Source: DATJWY01 sp035500775 (GTDB lineage: Bacteria; Pseudomonadota; Alphaproteobacteria; Acetobacterales; Acetobacteraceae). From it: a stretch of 14,917 nt of DNA. The notes below the pieces were generated by a model, which worked only from the letters and a program-made list of their open reading frames with translations, did no database searches and was not told the DNA's origin. This document shows, one piece after another, positions 1 to 7,256 of the stretch (within the stretch, counting starts at the first letter, position 1; the number at the start of each line of letters is the position of its first letter). Made by a program: the position numbers and the translations under genes. Where the stretch lies: contig DATJWY010000182.1 of NCBI GenBank assembly GCA_035500775.1, positions 1 to 14,917 on the forward strand. The letters are read 5' to 3'.

Positions 1-975
1 GGCCTGGGGACGCTCGCCCTGGTGGGCGCCGGGCTTTCCACCCATGCCCTGCCCTTCCTCATCGCCGCCCTGTGCATCGGGCTTGGCTCGGTGGCCGTGC
101 AGGTCCTGGTGCCCTATGCCGCGCATCTCGCGCCCCCGGCGGCGCGGGGCCGCATGGTGGGCAATGTCATGAGCGGCCTGATGTTCGGCGTCATGCTCGC
201 CCGCCCCGCCGCCAGCTTCATCACCGATGCCCTCTCCTGGCACGCGGTGTTCCGCATCTCCGCCGCGTTGATGGTCGGGCTGGCGCTGGTGCTGCGGGTG
301 GCGCTGCCGCCGCGCCATCCTCAGTCCGGCCTCAGCTATGGGGCGCTGCTGGCGTCCATGGCGCAGCTGGCGCGGCATACGCCCGTCCTGCAACGCAGGG
401 CGCTGTATCATGCCTGCCTGTTCGGCGCGTTTAGCCTGTTCTGGACCACGGTGCCGCTGGAACTGACGCGGACATTCCACCTCTCCCAGACCGGCATCGC
501 CCTGTTCGCCCTCGCCGGAGTGGCCGGCGCCATCTCGGCACCCATCGCCGGCCGGGTGGCCGACCGGGGCTGGACCAGGCCGGCAACCGGGCTGGCCATG
601 CTGACCGTCGCCGCCGCCTTCCTGCTGACCCGTCTGGGCCAGCCAGGCTCGATCGCGTCCCTCAGCCTGTTCGTGGCGGCAGCGATCCTCTTGGATTTCG
701 GCGTCGTCGCGAATCTGGTGCTTGGTCAGCGCGCGATTTTCTCGCTCGGCGAAGAATACCGGAACCGGCTCAATGGCCTCTATATGGCGACATTCTTCGG
801 GGGCGGCGCGCTCGGCTCGGCCCTTGGCGGCTGGGCCTTCGCGCAGGGCGGGTGGCCGCTCGCCGCCTGGTTCGGCGTGAGCCTGCCCGTCCTCGCCCTG
901 CTCTATTTCGCGACCGAGCGGGCGGGCACGCCCTCGGGGGACGGGGGCGTTGGTCCAAAGCCCCATTCTGTTTGA
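1..975 (+). CDS. MFS transporter, 5' end cut by window edge
   Basis: The frame is open from the first base and ends at TGA 973-975, giving 324 visible residues. It is a polytopic inner-membrane protein with about nine or ten hydrophobic segments alternating with short charged loops. The first visible internal loop (PAARGRMVGNVMSG) and the later loop APIAGRVADRGWTRP (bases about 538-585) match the pattern of the Major Facilitator Superfamily, where the second is the G-x-x-x-D-R-x-G/R type loop between helices. Family members are usually about 390-410 residues, so roughly the first two helices are missing. The substrate cannot be told; the overall look is of a drug/small-solute exporter of the DHA1 type. 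The C-terminal tail (GTPSGDGGVGPKPHSV) is soluble and unremarkable. The gene converges on the SRAP gene, with two hairpin repeats between them. Family call is firm, substrate unknown. Confidence 0.88.
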   Translation, partial: GLGTLALVGAGLSTHALPFLIAALCIGLGSVAVQVLVPYAAHLAPPAARGRMVGNVMSGLMFGVMLARPAASFITDALSWHAVFRISAALMVGLALVLRVALPPRHPQSGLSYGALLASMAQLARHTPVLQRRALYHACLFGAFSLFWTTVPLELTRTFHLSQTGIALFALAGVAGAISAPIAGRVADRGWTRPATGLAMLTVAAAFLLTRLGQPGSIASLSLFVAAAILLDFGVVANLVLGQRAIFSLGEEYRNRLNGLYMATFFGGGALGSALGGWAFAQGGWPLAAWFGVSLPVLALLYFATERAGTPSGDGGVGPKPHSV

Positions 976-1003
976 TCGGCCCTTGATCCTGGGCGGCGTC
1001 AGG

Positions 1004-1050
1004 CGAGGGGCTCCGCCCCTCGACCCCGCTGGGGCCGGCGGCCCCAGACT
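1004..1050 (+). repeat. GC-rich double stem-loop repeat, copy 1
   Basis: Two perfect hairpins are separated by the linker ACCCCG. Hairpin 1 has arms CGAGGGGC (1004-1011) and GCCCCTCG (1015-1022). Hairpin 2 has arms CTGGGGCC (1029-1036) and GGCCCCAG (1040-1047), followed by ACTCC. The same order, linker and hairpin 2 core recur on the minus strand at 1195-1246 and on the plus strand at 14869-14914. Related parts occur at 9872-9890 and 9927-9968. This copy lies 28 nt after the MFS stop codon, in the direction of that gene's transcription, so it may act as a terminator or 3' RNA stabiliser. There is no U-run, so intrinsic termination is not certain. Confidence 0.75.
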
Positions 1051-1194
1051 CCATTTTCGTTTAGAGCGGTATCCGCCGAACCAAAATCGGTTTCTCTACC
1101 ATCGCTAGCGTCGCAACCGCCTGTTTCTGGCTGCCCTGATTGAGTTGGCAGCCCCGCAAATCTGCCGATTTTAAAGAGTATTTTCCAACAGATG

Positions 1195-1246
1195 CGGGTC
1201 TGGGGGCGCTCGCCCCCAGCGGGGTCCAGGGGCAGCGCCCCTGGCC
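1195..1246 (-). repeat. GC-rich double stem-loop repeat, copy 2
   Basis: Read on the minus strand this begins directly after the TAA of the SRAP gene. Hairpin 1 has arms CCAGGGGC and GCCCCTGG (1237-1244 and 1226-1233 on the plus strand). The linker is ACCCCG (1220-1225). Hairpin 2 has arms CTGGGGGC and GCCCCCAG (1212-1219 and 1200-1207), followed by ACCC. Layout and linker are the same as in copy 1, in opposite orientation. Each copy therefore points away from the gene it follows. A terminator or mRNA 3'-end protection role for the SRAP operon is plausible but inferred. Confidence 0.75.
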
Positions 1247-1927
1247 TTACGACTTCCCCTCCACTCCCACCGCCGCCAACAACTCCGCCCCCTCGTTCCG
1301 GGGATTGTTCACGGCCCGGCTGACCGGCCAGACCCGCAGCACGCCCTCCGCAGCCGGGTGCAGCAGCGCGGCCGCATCCCCCGGCGCCTCGCCGAGCCAG
1401 ACCGGCCAGTCCGCCGCCTCCACCACCACCGGCATGCGGTCATGGATCGGCGCCATCGTCGCATTGGCCCCCGTGGTGAGGATGGCGAAGCTGCGCTCGA
1501 CGGTGTCGTCCGCCCCGCGCCACCCTTCCCAGATGCCGCCCAGCGCCAGCGGCTGCCCATCCGCGCGGGCGACGGCGTAGGGGGTCTTGCCCGCCGGGCC
1601 GCGCCGCCATTCATAGAACGCGTCCGCCGGCACGAGGCAGCGCCGATGGGCGAAGGCGTCGCGGAACATCGGCGTGGTGGCGACCGTCTCGGCGCGGGCA
1701 TTGATCGGCCGGCGCGCCCGCGCGGGGTCGGCGATGAAATGCGGCAGCAGCCCCCAGCGCAGATAGTCGAGATGCCGCTCCAGGCTGCCCGGCTTGCAGC
1801 GGAGGACCAGCGCCTCCATCCCCGGCGCGATGTTCCAGCGCGGCGCGTCCGTGCCCTCCAAGGGAACCGCCCCGAACAGGCGGACGAGCCGCGCGCGCGG
1901 CTGGGCGTTGGCGAACCGGCCGCACAT
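1247..1927 (-). CDS. SOS response-associated peptidase (SRAP; HMCES/YedK family)
   Basis: 226 residues, the normal size for the family. SRAP proteins bind abasic sites in single-stranded DNA through a thiazolidine link formed by Cys2 and so shield them from strand breakage. The key residues are all visible: Cys2 exposed after Met removal (MCGRF), Asn32 in WNIAP, RWGL at 57-60, NARAET at 76-81, the catalytic Glu106 in FYEW, and His162 in IHDRMP. The fold appears complete, ending VSRAVNN (203-209) and a short tail. A good Shine-Dalgarno sequence (GGGAGAGA, complement of 1934-1941) supports the ATG at 1925-1927. It follows a 73-residue gene with an 18-nt gap, so the two are probably co-transcribed. 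No LexA-type operator was recognised upstream. Confidence 0.95.
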   Translation of the reverse strand: MCGRFANAQPRARLVRLFGAVPLEGTDAPRWNIAPGMEALVLRCKPGSLERHLDYLRWGLLPHFIADPARARRPINARAETVATTPMFRDAFAHRRCLVPADAFYEWRRGPAGKTPYAVARADGQPLALGGIWEGWRGADDTVERSFAILTTGANATMAPIHDRMPVVVEAADWPVWLGEAPGDAAALLHPAAEGVLRVWPVSRAVNNPRNEGAELLAAVGVEGKS

Positions 1928-1945
1928 CGCGGCGTCTCTCCCGCC

Positions 1946-2167
1946 TCAGCTCCGCTTCGCGCGCTTCCGCGCCGTCTTCCCCGGCGGCGGCGGGAGATCG
2001 GCGCCGGTCCAGAAGCGGCCCGTCTGCCGCGCGATCTCGTTCAGCATCACGCTTTGCTGCCGGCGCACCTGCCCGGCGACGATGCCGCGCGCCGCCCCCG
2101 CCCAGGCATTGGCGCCGCTCAACCAGGCACTGAGAAACGGATTCCGGCGCACACGAGGGGTTCGCAT
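1946..2167 (-). CDS. small basic protein, operon partner of SRAP gene
   Basis: 73 residues with the ATG at 2165-2167, chosen because GGAGGA (complement of 2176-2181) lies 8 nt upstream. A longer reading to 2212 would add 15 Pro/Arg-rich residues and lacks this support. Residues 10-55 look like an amphipathic helix with several aromatic residues (AWLSGANAWAGAARG, then RRQQSVMLNEIARQTGRFW). The C-terminus is PPPPG followed by a Lys/Arg-rich tail (KTARKRAKRS), as seen in phasin-like or nucleic-acid/polymer-binding small proteins. I do not recognise a named family, so no function is assigned. The codon choice matches neighbouring genes, and the 18-nt spacing to the SRAP gene on the same strand suggests one transcript. 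Confidence 0.7.
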   Translation of the reverse strand: MRTPRVRRNPFLSAWLSGANAWAGAARGIVAGQVRRQQSVMLNEIARQTGRFWTGADLPPPPGKTARKRAKRS

Positions 2168-2211
2168 CGGACGAGTCCTCCGGGGTGGCTGGGCGGGAGA
2201 TGGTGCGGGCA

Positions 2212-2263
2212 CGGGGCCGGGGCAACCGGCCCCGCAAGCGCCCGCGCCCGGCCCCAGCGGGCG
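2212..2263. other. two GC hairpins in the leader between divergent genes
   Basis: CGGGGCCGG (2212-2220) pairs with CCGGCCCCG (2226-2234) over a 5-nt loop. CGCCCGC (2239-2245) pairs with GCGGGCG (2257-2263). Both lie in the 173-nt gap between the small basic protein gene (minus) and the antiporter gene (plus). They could be 5' leader structures of the antiporter mRNA, or chance in very GC-rich DNA. No promoter could be picked out with confidence here. Confidence 0.35.
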
Positions 2264-2340
2264 AATCCTCCCTCTTCTTCCCGGCGAAAGGTGGCGCCAG
2301 CGCCCACCTTCCGCCCCACTTCCGCGCTAAGCTCGGGACC

Positions 2341-4941
2341 ATGGTTGACCTTCCGCACGTCCTCTTCGCGATCGCTGGCCTGCTCGTCGTCATCAGCGCC
2401 GTGCAGCCCATCGCCCGGCGGCTGATGCTGGCGGACACGGTGGTGCTCGCGGTCGTCGGCGTCCTGATCGGCATTGGCGCCACCGCCCTGCTGGAAACCA
2501 CGCTCACCGACCGGTTCGACGGCATCGCCTGGGCGCTGCTGCATTTCCCGGTCGATTCCGAGGTCTTCCTGCTCGTCTTCCTGCCGGTTCTGGTGTTCGG
2601 TGAGTCGCTTTCGGTGGATGTGCGGCAGCTCGCGCATGATGCCGCGCCGGTGCTGATGCTCGCCATCGTCGCCGTGCTCCTCACCACGGCGGCGATCGGC
2701 TTCGCCCTGCCGCCGATCGCGCATGTGTCGCTGACGGTCAGCCTCATGGTGGGCGCCATCGTCGCCACCACCGATCCCTCGGCCGTGCTCTCCGTCTTCC
2801 GCGACATCGGCGTCTCCGGCCGCCTCACCCGGCTGGTCGCGGGCGAGAGCCTGCTGAACGACGCCGCCGCCATCGCCATCTTCAGCGTGCTGCTGGATGC
2901 GCTGATCTGGCATCAGCACACGACGCCGCTCGCCTTGCTGATGCTGCTCGCGCAATCCTTCGCCGGCGGGATGGTGGTGGGCGTGGTGCTGGCCCGGCTG
3001 GTCCTCGCCGCCGTACCGCTGCTCGGCGAGATCGCCGCCGGCGAGGTCACGATCACCCTCGCCCTGCCTTATATCGCCTACCTGCTCAGCGACCGTTTCC
3101 TCGGCTTCTCCGGCGTGGTCGCCGCCGCCGCCGCGGGGCTCACCATCCGCGCCTATGGCGCCTCCACCTTCCGCCCGCGCAACTGGGCCTTCCTGCTGGG
3201 CGTATGGGGCCAGCTCAACTTCTGGGCCGGGTCGATGGTGTTCGTGCTCGCCTCGATGCTGGTGCCGCGCCTGCTGATCGGCTTCTCCTGGAAGGACGCG
3301 GAGCTGATCGGCGTCACCGTGCTGGCGGCGACGGCGGCGCGCGGCGTGGTGCTGTTCGCCCTGATGCCGATGCTGGAAGCGACCCGCCTCGCCAATCGGG
3401 TCTCGACCGCGATCAGGCTCACCATGCTCTGGGGCGGGCTGCGCGGCGCCATCACCCTCGCCATGGCCCTCGCCGTCACCGAGCACCGGCTGATCCCGGA
3501 CGCGACCAAGCATTTCATCGCCGTGCTCGCCACCGGCTTCGTGCTCGTCACCCTGCTCGTCAACGGCACCACCCTCCGCTTCGTGGTGCGCGCGCTGAAG
3601 CTCGACCGGCTGCCGCCGATCGACGAGGCGCTGCGGCATCAGGTGCTCGCCATCGCCTTCGACGAGGTGCGCGACCAGCTTGGCGAGGCGGCGGACGAAT
3701 TCGGCCTGCCCCAGCACGCGGTGGGGTCCGTGCAGCGCGTCTATGTGAGCCGCGCCGAGGCGGAAACGGCGGCCAACAGCTTCGACGCCGCGATCAGCGA
3801 CCGCGACCGCATCAAGCTCGCGCTGATCACCTTCGCCTCGCGCGAGCGCTCGATCCTGCTGGACATGTTCCAGGTGCGCGGCCTGCCGCGGGGGACGATG
3901 GAGATGCTGCTGCGCACGACGGACGCGATGCTGGACGGCGCGCGCAACGAGGGGCGCTACGGCTACATGCGCGCCGCCCGCCGCCGGCTCCGCCCCGGCC
4001 CCGGCTTCCGCCTCGCACAATGGCTGCACCGCCATTTCCACATCGACGGGCCGCTGACCCGGCGGATGATGGAGCGGTTCGAGACGCTGCTCATCCTGCA
4101 CCTGGTGACGCTCGCCCTCGACCGCTTCATGCGCCGGCGCATGGAGCCGGTGCTCGGCGCCCGCGTCGCCGCCATCGTGGACGAGATCCTCGCCCGCCGC
4201 CGCACCCTGCTGCAGGACGCGATCGACACGCTCCGGGTGCAGTATCACGGCTACGCCGAATCGCTGGAGACGCGCCTGACGCATCAGTTCGGCCTGCAAC
4301 TGGAGCGGCGGGAATATCGCCAGTTGCTGGAGGAGAACCTGATCAGCGACGAGCTGCACGGCCGGCTGTCGCAGGCGCTCGAGCGGCAGCGCGGCCGCAC
4401 GGCGCGGCGGCTGCGCTTCCACCTGCAAACCGGCCTCTCGAACCGGGTGCGCCAGATCGCCCTGTTCGCCGGCCTGCCGGAAGCGGTGCTGCACGACATC
4501 TCCATGAGCCTGACCATGCGCTTCACCGTGCCCGGCGAGGTGCTGGCGCGGGCCGGGCGGCGGACGCGCTCGGTCTGCTTCATCAGCTCCGGCGCGGTGG
4601 AACTGCGCATCGGCACGGAGGATGTGCGGCTGGCCCCGGGGGATTGCTTCGGCCTGCCGGAATGCCTGGAAGGAGGGCGCAATCCGGGGACGGTCCGGTC
4701 GGTGAGCTTCTGCCATTTGCTGGAATTGAGCCGCGCCGAGATGCAGCGGCTGGTCGCCGACAATCCCGAACTCGCGCCACGCGTGCGCGCCCTGGTGGCG
4801 GCGCAGGAGCAGCGGGCGCACGGCGAGCCGGAGGAAGCGCCCGCTGGGCCGGCGGCGCCGCGGCTGCTCGTCGATGAGAGCGCCGATGTGCCGGCGATGC
4901 AGGACCTGGCGACGCTGGAGCGGAATAATCAGTCCGGCTGA
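2341..4941 (+). CDS. CPA1-family Na+(K+)/H+ antiporter with C-terminal cNMP-binding-like domain
   Basis: 866 residues. Residues 1-420 form the membrane antiporter: about twelve hydrophobic segments, TDPSAV at 144-149, the ion-binding Asn-Asp pair in GESLLNDAAA (N173, D174), and the CPA1 hallmark WGGLRGAITLA at 364-374. A long, charged, largely helical cytoplasmic region follows (about 425-705). A domain with the look of a cyclic-nucleotide-binding fold comes last (about 706-820: LFAGLPEAVLHDI, then PGEVLARAG, FISSGAVEL, LAPGDCFGL). The order antiporter, linker, CNBD resembles plant SOS1 and animal SLC9C exchangers and bacterial relatives; it exchanges cations for protons across the inner membrane. 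The ATG at 2341 is preferred because the first helix begins at once. The in-frame extension to 2185 is Arg/Pro-rich and lacks transporter character. The Shine-Dalgarno is weak. The usual Gly-Glu of the phosphate-binding cassette is replaced by Gly-Leu (771-772). Confidence 0.92.
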   Translation: MVDLPHVLFAIAGLLVVISAVQPIARRLMLADTVVLAVVGVLIGIGATALLETTLTDRFDGIAWALLHFPVDSEVFLLVFLPVLVFGESLSVDVRQLAHDAAPVLMLAIVAVLLTTAAIGFALPPIAHVSLTVSLMVGAIVATTDPSAVLSVFRDIGVSGRLTRLVAGESLLNDAAAIAIFSVLLDALIWHQHTTPLALLMLLAQSFAGGMVVGVVLARLVLAAVPLLGEIAAGEVTITLALPYIAYLLSDRFLGFSGVVAAAAAGLTIRAYGASTFRPRNWAFLLGVWGQLNFWAGSMVFVLASMLVPRLLIGFSWKDAELIGVTVLAATAARGVVLFALMPMLEATRLANRVSTAIRLTMLWGGLRGAITLAMALAVTEHRLIPDATKHFIAVLATGFVLVTLLVNGTTLRFVVRALKLDRLPPIDEALRHQVLAIAFDEVRDQLGEAADEFGLPQHAVGSVQRVYVSRAEAETAANSFDAAISDRDRIKLALITFASRERSILLDMFQVRGLPRGTMEMLLRTTDAMLDGARNEGRYGYMRAARRRLRPGPGFRLAQWLHRHFHIDGPLTRRMMERFETLLILHLVTLALDRFMRRRMEPVLGARVAAIVDEILARRRTLLQDAIDTLRVQYHGYAESLETRLTHQFGLQLERREYRQLLEENLISDELHGRLSQALERQRGRTARRLRFHLQTGLSNRVRQIALFAGLPEAVLHDISMSLTMRFTVPGEVLARAGRRTRSVCFISSGAVELRIGTEDVRLAPGDCFGLPECLEGGRNPGTVRSVSFCHLLELSRAEMQRLVADNPELAPRVRALVAAQEQRAHGEPEEAPAGPAAPRLLVDESADVPAMQDLATLERNNQSG

Positions 4942-5396
4942 TAAACCCCAAGGATCAGGGGCCGAATGTCCCAAGATTCCGCCGCCACGCAGGAGCGGTG
5001 GAGGCGCCACGCCTTGAGTTCCTTCCGAGCCGTCCCTTACTTGCCGAATTGGTGGACGGAAGCCCCGCCGGCGAGGACGTGAACGTATCGAACGGTTCCG
5101 CGAGCATCTTCTTCAGGCAAGTAGCGATACCGACGGGGACGCGCAGATTGAAATTCTTGCCCGATATTCTCGGAACGAACGCCGCGACATAGTCGATCCG
5201 GTACGACAGGCAACACCCAACCTTCAGCGACACCATCGCCAGCGTACACCGCATTCTTTGGGCGCCACCGGATTTATCAACATCTCGGCAAGCCGCCGAT
5301 ACCATCAAAATTCTCGTTGGCCTGATAAAAAAATTCGTCGATACGCTCTGCCGCGCCGCCTCAATTGCGCAAAGTCGAGATAAGGAGGAGCCGCTT
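4942..5396. other. 454-nt stretch without a confident gene, composition unlike neighbours
   Basis: This stretch is visibly less GC-biased than its surroundings. The longest minus-strand frame (4955-5308, TTG start) would give 117 residues. Its central part (about YRIDYVAAFVPRISGKN) has codon third positions rich in G/C, which is mildly in favour of coding, but it resembles nothing I know and ends in Arg/Ser-rich sequence. Overlapping frames on both strands are open as well. A decayed gene or old mobile-element fragment is the likeliest explanation. The last 15 nt belong to the lipoprotein gene's ribosome binding site (AAGGAGGAG, 5382-5390). No terminator was found for the antiporter apart from a weak CCCC/GGGG pair at 4946-4961. 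Confidence 0.4.
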
Positions 5397-5951
5397 ATGA
5401 ATAGTGGAGTGAACCGCGGTCATGCCGCGGCATGGCTCACGGCCGCCTTTCTGCTCGCGGGCTGCGTGTCGCAGCAAAAATACGATGCGCTGGACCAGGA
5501 CTATCAGCAACTCAACCAGAAAATGTCGGCCGAGGTCGCCGCGAACCAGATGCATATCTCGCGGCTGCAGAACGCGATCAAGGTAACCGTGAACAGCGAG
5601 CTTCTGTTCCCCTCGGGCGACTGGCAGATGCCGCCGCAGGCGAAGCAGACGATCAGCAAGATGGCGCCGATCCTGGCGCCGTTTCAGCAGACGAAGATCA
5701 TCGTGAACGGTTACACCGACAACACGCCGATCGGCCCCGAACTGATTGCGCGGGGCGTCCCTTCCAATCTGGTGCTGTCGCAGAAGCGCGCGGACACGGT
5801 CATGCAGTTTCTGATCTCCCAGGGGGTCAATCCGAGCCTGCTGTCGGCGCAGGGCTTCGGCGACGCGAACCCGGTCGCCCCCAATGACACCCCGCAAGGA
5901 CGTGCGCAGAACCGGCGTGTCGAACTGACCCTTGCCGGCCCAGGAAACTAG
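5397..5951 (+). CDS. OmpA/Pal-type peptidoglycan-binding lipoprotein
   Basis: 184 residues with a strong Shine-Dalgarno (AAGGAGGAG) 6 nt before the ATG. A lipoprotein signal peptide ends in the lipobox LAGC, with the lipidated Cys at 23. A short alpha-helical, Gln-rich coiled-coil-like stretch follows (about 26-60: QKYDALDQDYQQLNQKM). An OmpA C-terminal domain then covers about 66-178, with GYTDN at 105-109 (Asp108 is the expected contact to diaminopimelate), LSQKRADTV at 127-135 and the terminal NRRVEL at 172-177. The protein should anchor in the outer membrane by its lipid and hold peptidoglycan. It is close in layout to YiaD/Pal-like proteins, but there is no tol gene nearby, so calling it Pal is not justified. 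It overlaps the stop codon of the convergent phosphatase gene. Confidence 0.92.
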   Translation: MNSGVNRGHAAAWLTAAFLLAGCVSQQKYDALDQDYQQLNQKMSAEVAANQMHISRLQNAIKVTVNSELLFPSGDWQMPPQAKQTISKMAPILAPFQQTKIIVNGYTDNTPIGPELIARGVPSNLVLSQKRADTVMQFLISQGVNPSLLSAQGFGDANPVAPNDTPQGRAQNRRVELTLAGPGN

Positions 5952-6994
5952 TCGAAGGCGAAGACCCGCTTCCAGTCATTCCTCATGCTGATGACGGTCC
6001 AGCCGGCTTGCTTCGCCTCGTCGTACAGCGCCTGGGTGAACGTGCCGACCTTGGAATTGGGCAGCCCCTGCGCCGGTCCGTACGCGAACTCGCGCTGCGC
6101 GTCATCGTGCAGCACGAGCATCGACAGCCGCGCCCCATCGCCAGCCTTGGTATATTCCAGCATCTGCCGATCCCCGATGGAATTGCCGAACGCCGCGTAA
6201 GGCCGGCGACCGATCATCATATGGATGCCCTCAGGCTTGCCGGCGTGGTCGTCATTCAGCAGGAGCTTCGCCTCCTTGGTCAGGAACGGCTTGCCGTCCT
6301 TGCCATAGCCGAACTTGGTCCCGCCCACGGAGCCGACCACCTGCTCGGGGGGAATGCCGTAGACCTGCTCGGCGTAGACCCGCACGAAATCCTGGCCGCC
6401 GCCGGTGGCGATATAGGTCTTGTAGCCATTGGCGCGCAGGTATTGCAGCACCTCCTGCATCGGCTGGTAGGTGAGTTCTGTGTAGAGCCGTTTCCAGCGT
6501 GGATTCCTGGCCGTTGCGAGCCACGCCTTCACCTGCCTGCCGAACTCCTCCACCGACATACCGGTGAGCGTCGCGCCGAGAATCTTTTCCAGATCCTGCA
6601 TCGAGAGCTTCGTCATTGCCTCCCGGTTGCCGTACAGCACGGTCTTGAACGGTTCAACGTTCGCAAGCTCCGGGTTTGCCTTCACAACCGCCGGCACCCG
6701 ATCCAGGCAGTAGATCACCTGCACATACATCGGCTGCTCGACCCACAGCGTGCCGTCCTGGTCGAACGTGGCGATACGCTCCTCCGGCGGCACGAAGCTC
6801 ATGCTTGTCCGGTCGGTCGTCACGCGCACGAAGTCCAGGATCGCCTGCTTCGCTGGGCCCTCGTTCCAGGATGCCAGCGGCGCGATTTGCGCCTGCGCGG
6901 TGGTGGCGCCGAGCAACTCAGGCAACACCGGCAGCACCGCGAGCGCACCGAGCACAAGGCGCCGGCTTGGGCCACCGAAAGAGGAGGATCGCAA
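5948..6994 (-). CDS. exported HAD-superfamily phosphatase with Tat-type signal
   Basis: 348 residues from a TTG start at 6992-6994, chosen because AAAGGAG (complement of 7001-7007) sits 6 nt upstream. The frame extends upstream to 7090, but that part has no good ribosome site and would bury the signal peptide. Residues 9-12 (PSRR) followed by LVLGALAV and ending ...ATTAQA|Q look like a twin-arginine signal. HAD motifs: I, FDQDGTLW at 77-84 (nucleophile Asp78, Asp80); II, Thr197 in IATGGG; III, Lys253 in GKPEG; IV, GNSIGDRQM at 270-278 (Asp275). The roughly 110-residue insert between motifs I and II is a C1-type cap, as in phosphoserine-phosphatase-like HADs. The role is periplasmic phosphomonoester hydrolysis; the substrate is unknown. 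Its TAG shares CTAG with the lipoprotein gene's TAG. Confidence 0.9.
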   Translation of the reverse strand: MRSSSFGGPSRRLVLGALAVLPVLPELLGATTAQAQIAPLASWNEGPAKQAILDFVRVTTDRTSMSFVPPEERIATFDQDGTLWVEQPMYVQVIYCLDRVPAVVKANPELANVEPFKTVLYGNREAMTKLSMQDLEKILGATLTGMSVEEFGRQVKAWLATARNPRWKRLYTELTYQPMQEVLQYLRANGYKTYIATGGGQDFVRVYAEQVYGIPPEQVVGSVGGTKFGYGKDGKPFLTKEAKLLLNDDHAGKPEGIHMMIGRRPYAAFGNSIGDRQMLEYTKAGDGARLSMLVLHDDAQREFAYGPAQGLPNSKVGTFTQALYDEAKQAGWTVISMRNDWKRVFAFD

Positions 6995-7256
6995 GGCTGT
7001 CTCCTTTGCAGATCGTGCTGCCCGCTGTCGCATCGCTCCGTCGGTCGCATCACGCAGCGCCTGGCCGCCGCCGGCGGGCGGCCAAGTCAAGATCTTCGCA
7101 CGGAGGTCTACTCAGCGTCCGACCGAAAGCCATCTTCAGCTTACGCCAGTCTCCATCGTGAACTGATCACAGCGCCGGCATACATCCTGGCGCTCTCCTG
7201 CCAGTGCGAGCCTGGCTCGCGCATGCTCTTGGCCGTTCGGTGTCGTGGGAGGACCG

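Noticed and set aside
2185..2340. Upstream in-frame GTG start for the antiporter
   Set aside because: It would add 52 Arg/Pro-rich residues and overlap the hairpin leader; the membrane domain begins directly at the ATG at 2341.
1358..2425. 355-codon plus-strand open frame across the SRAP and small-protein genes
   Set aside because: Arg/Pro/Ala-rich shadow frame; the minus strand encodes a complete SRAP protein with all catalytic residues.
2119..5010. Very long open frame (963 codons) on the minus strand antisense to the antiporter
   Set aside because: It is rich in Arg, Gln, His and Gly with no domain character; it is the GC-composition shadow of the plus-strand antiporter, which has clear motifs.
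6995..7090. N-terminal extension of the HAD phosphatase from TTG 7090 or ATG 7033
   Set aside because: Neither start has a properly spaced ribosome site; the TTG at 6994 has AAAGGAG 6 nt upstream and yields a standard signal peptide.
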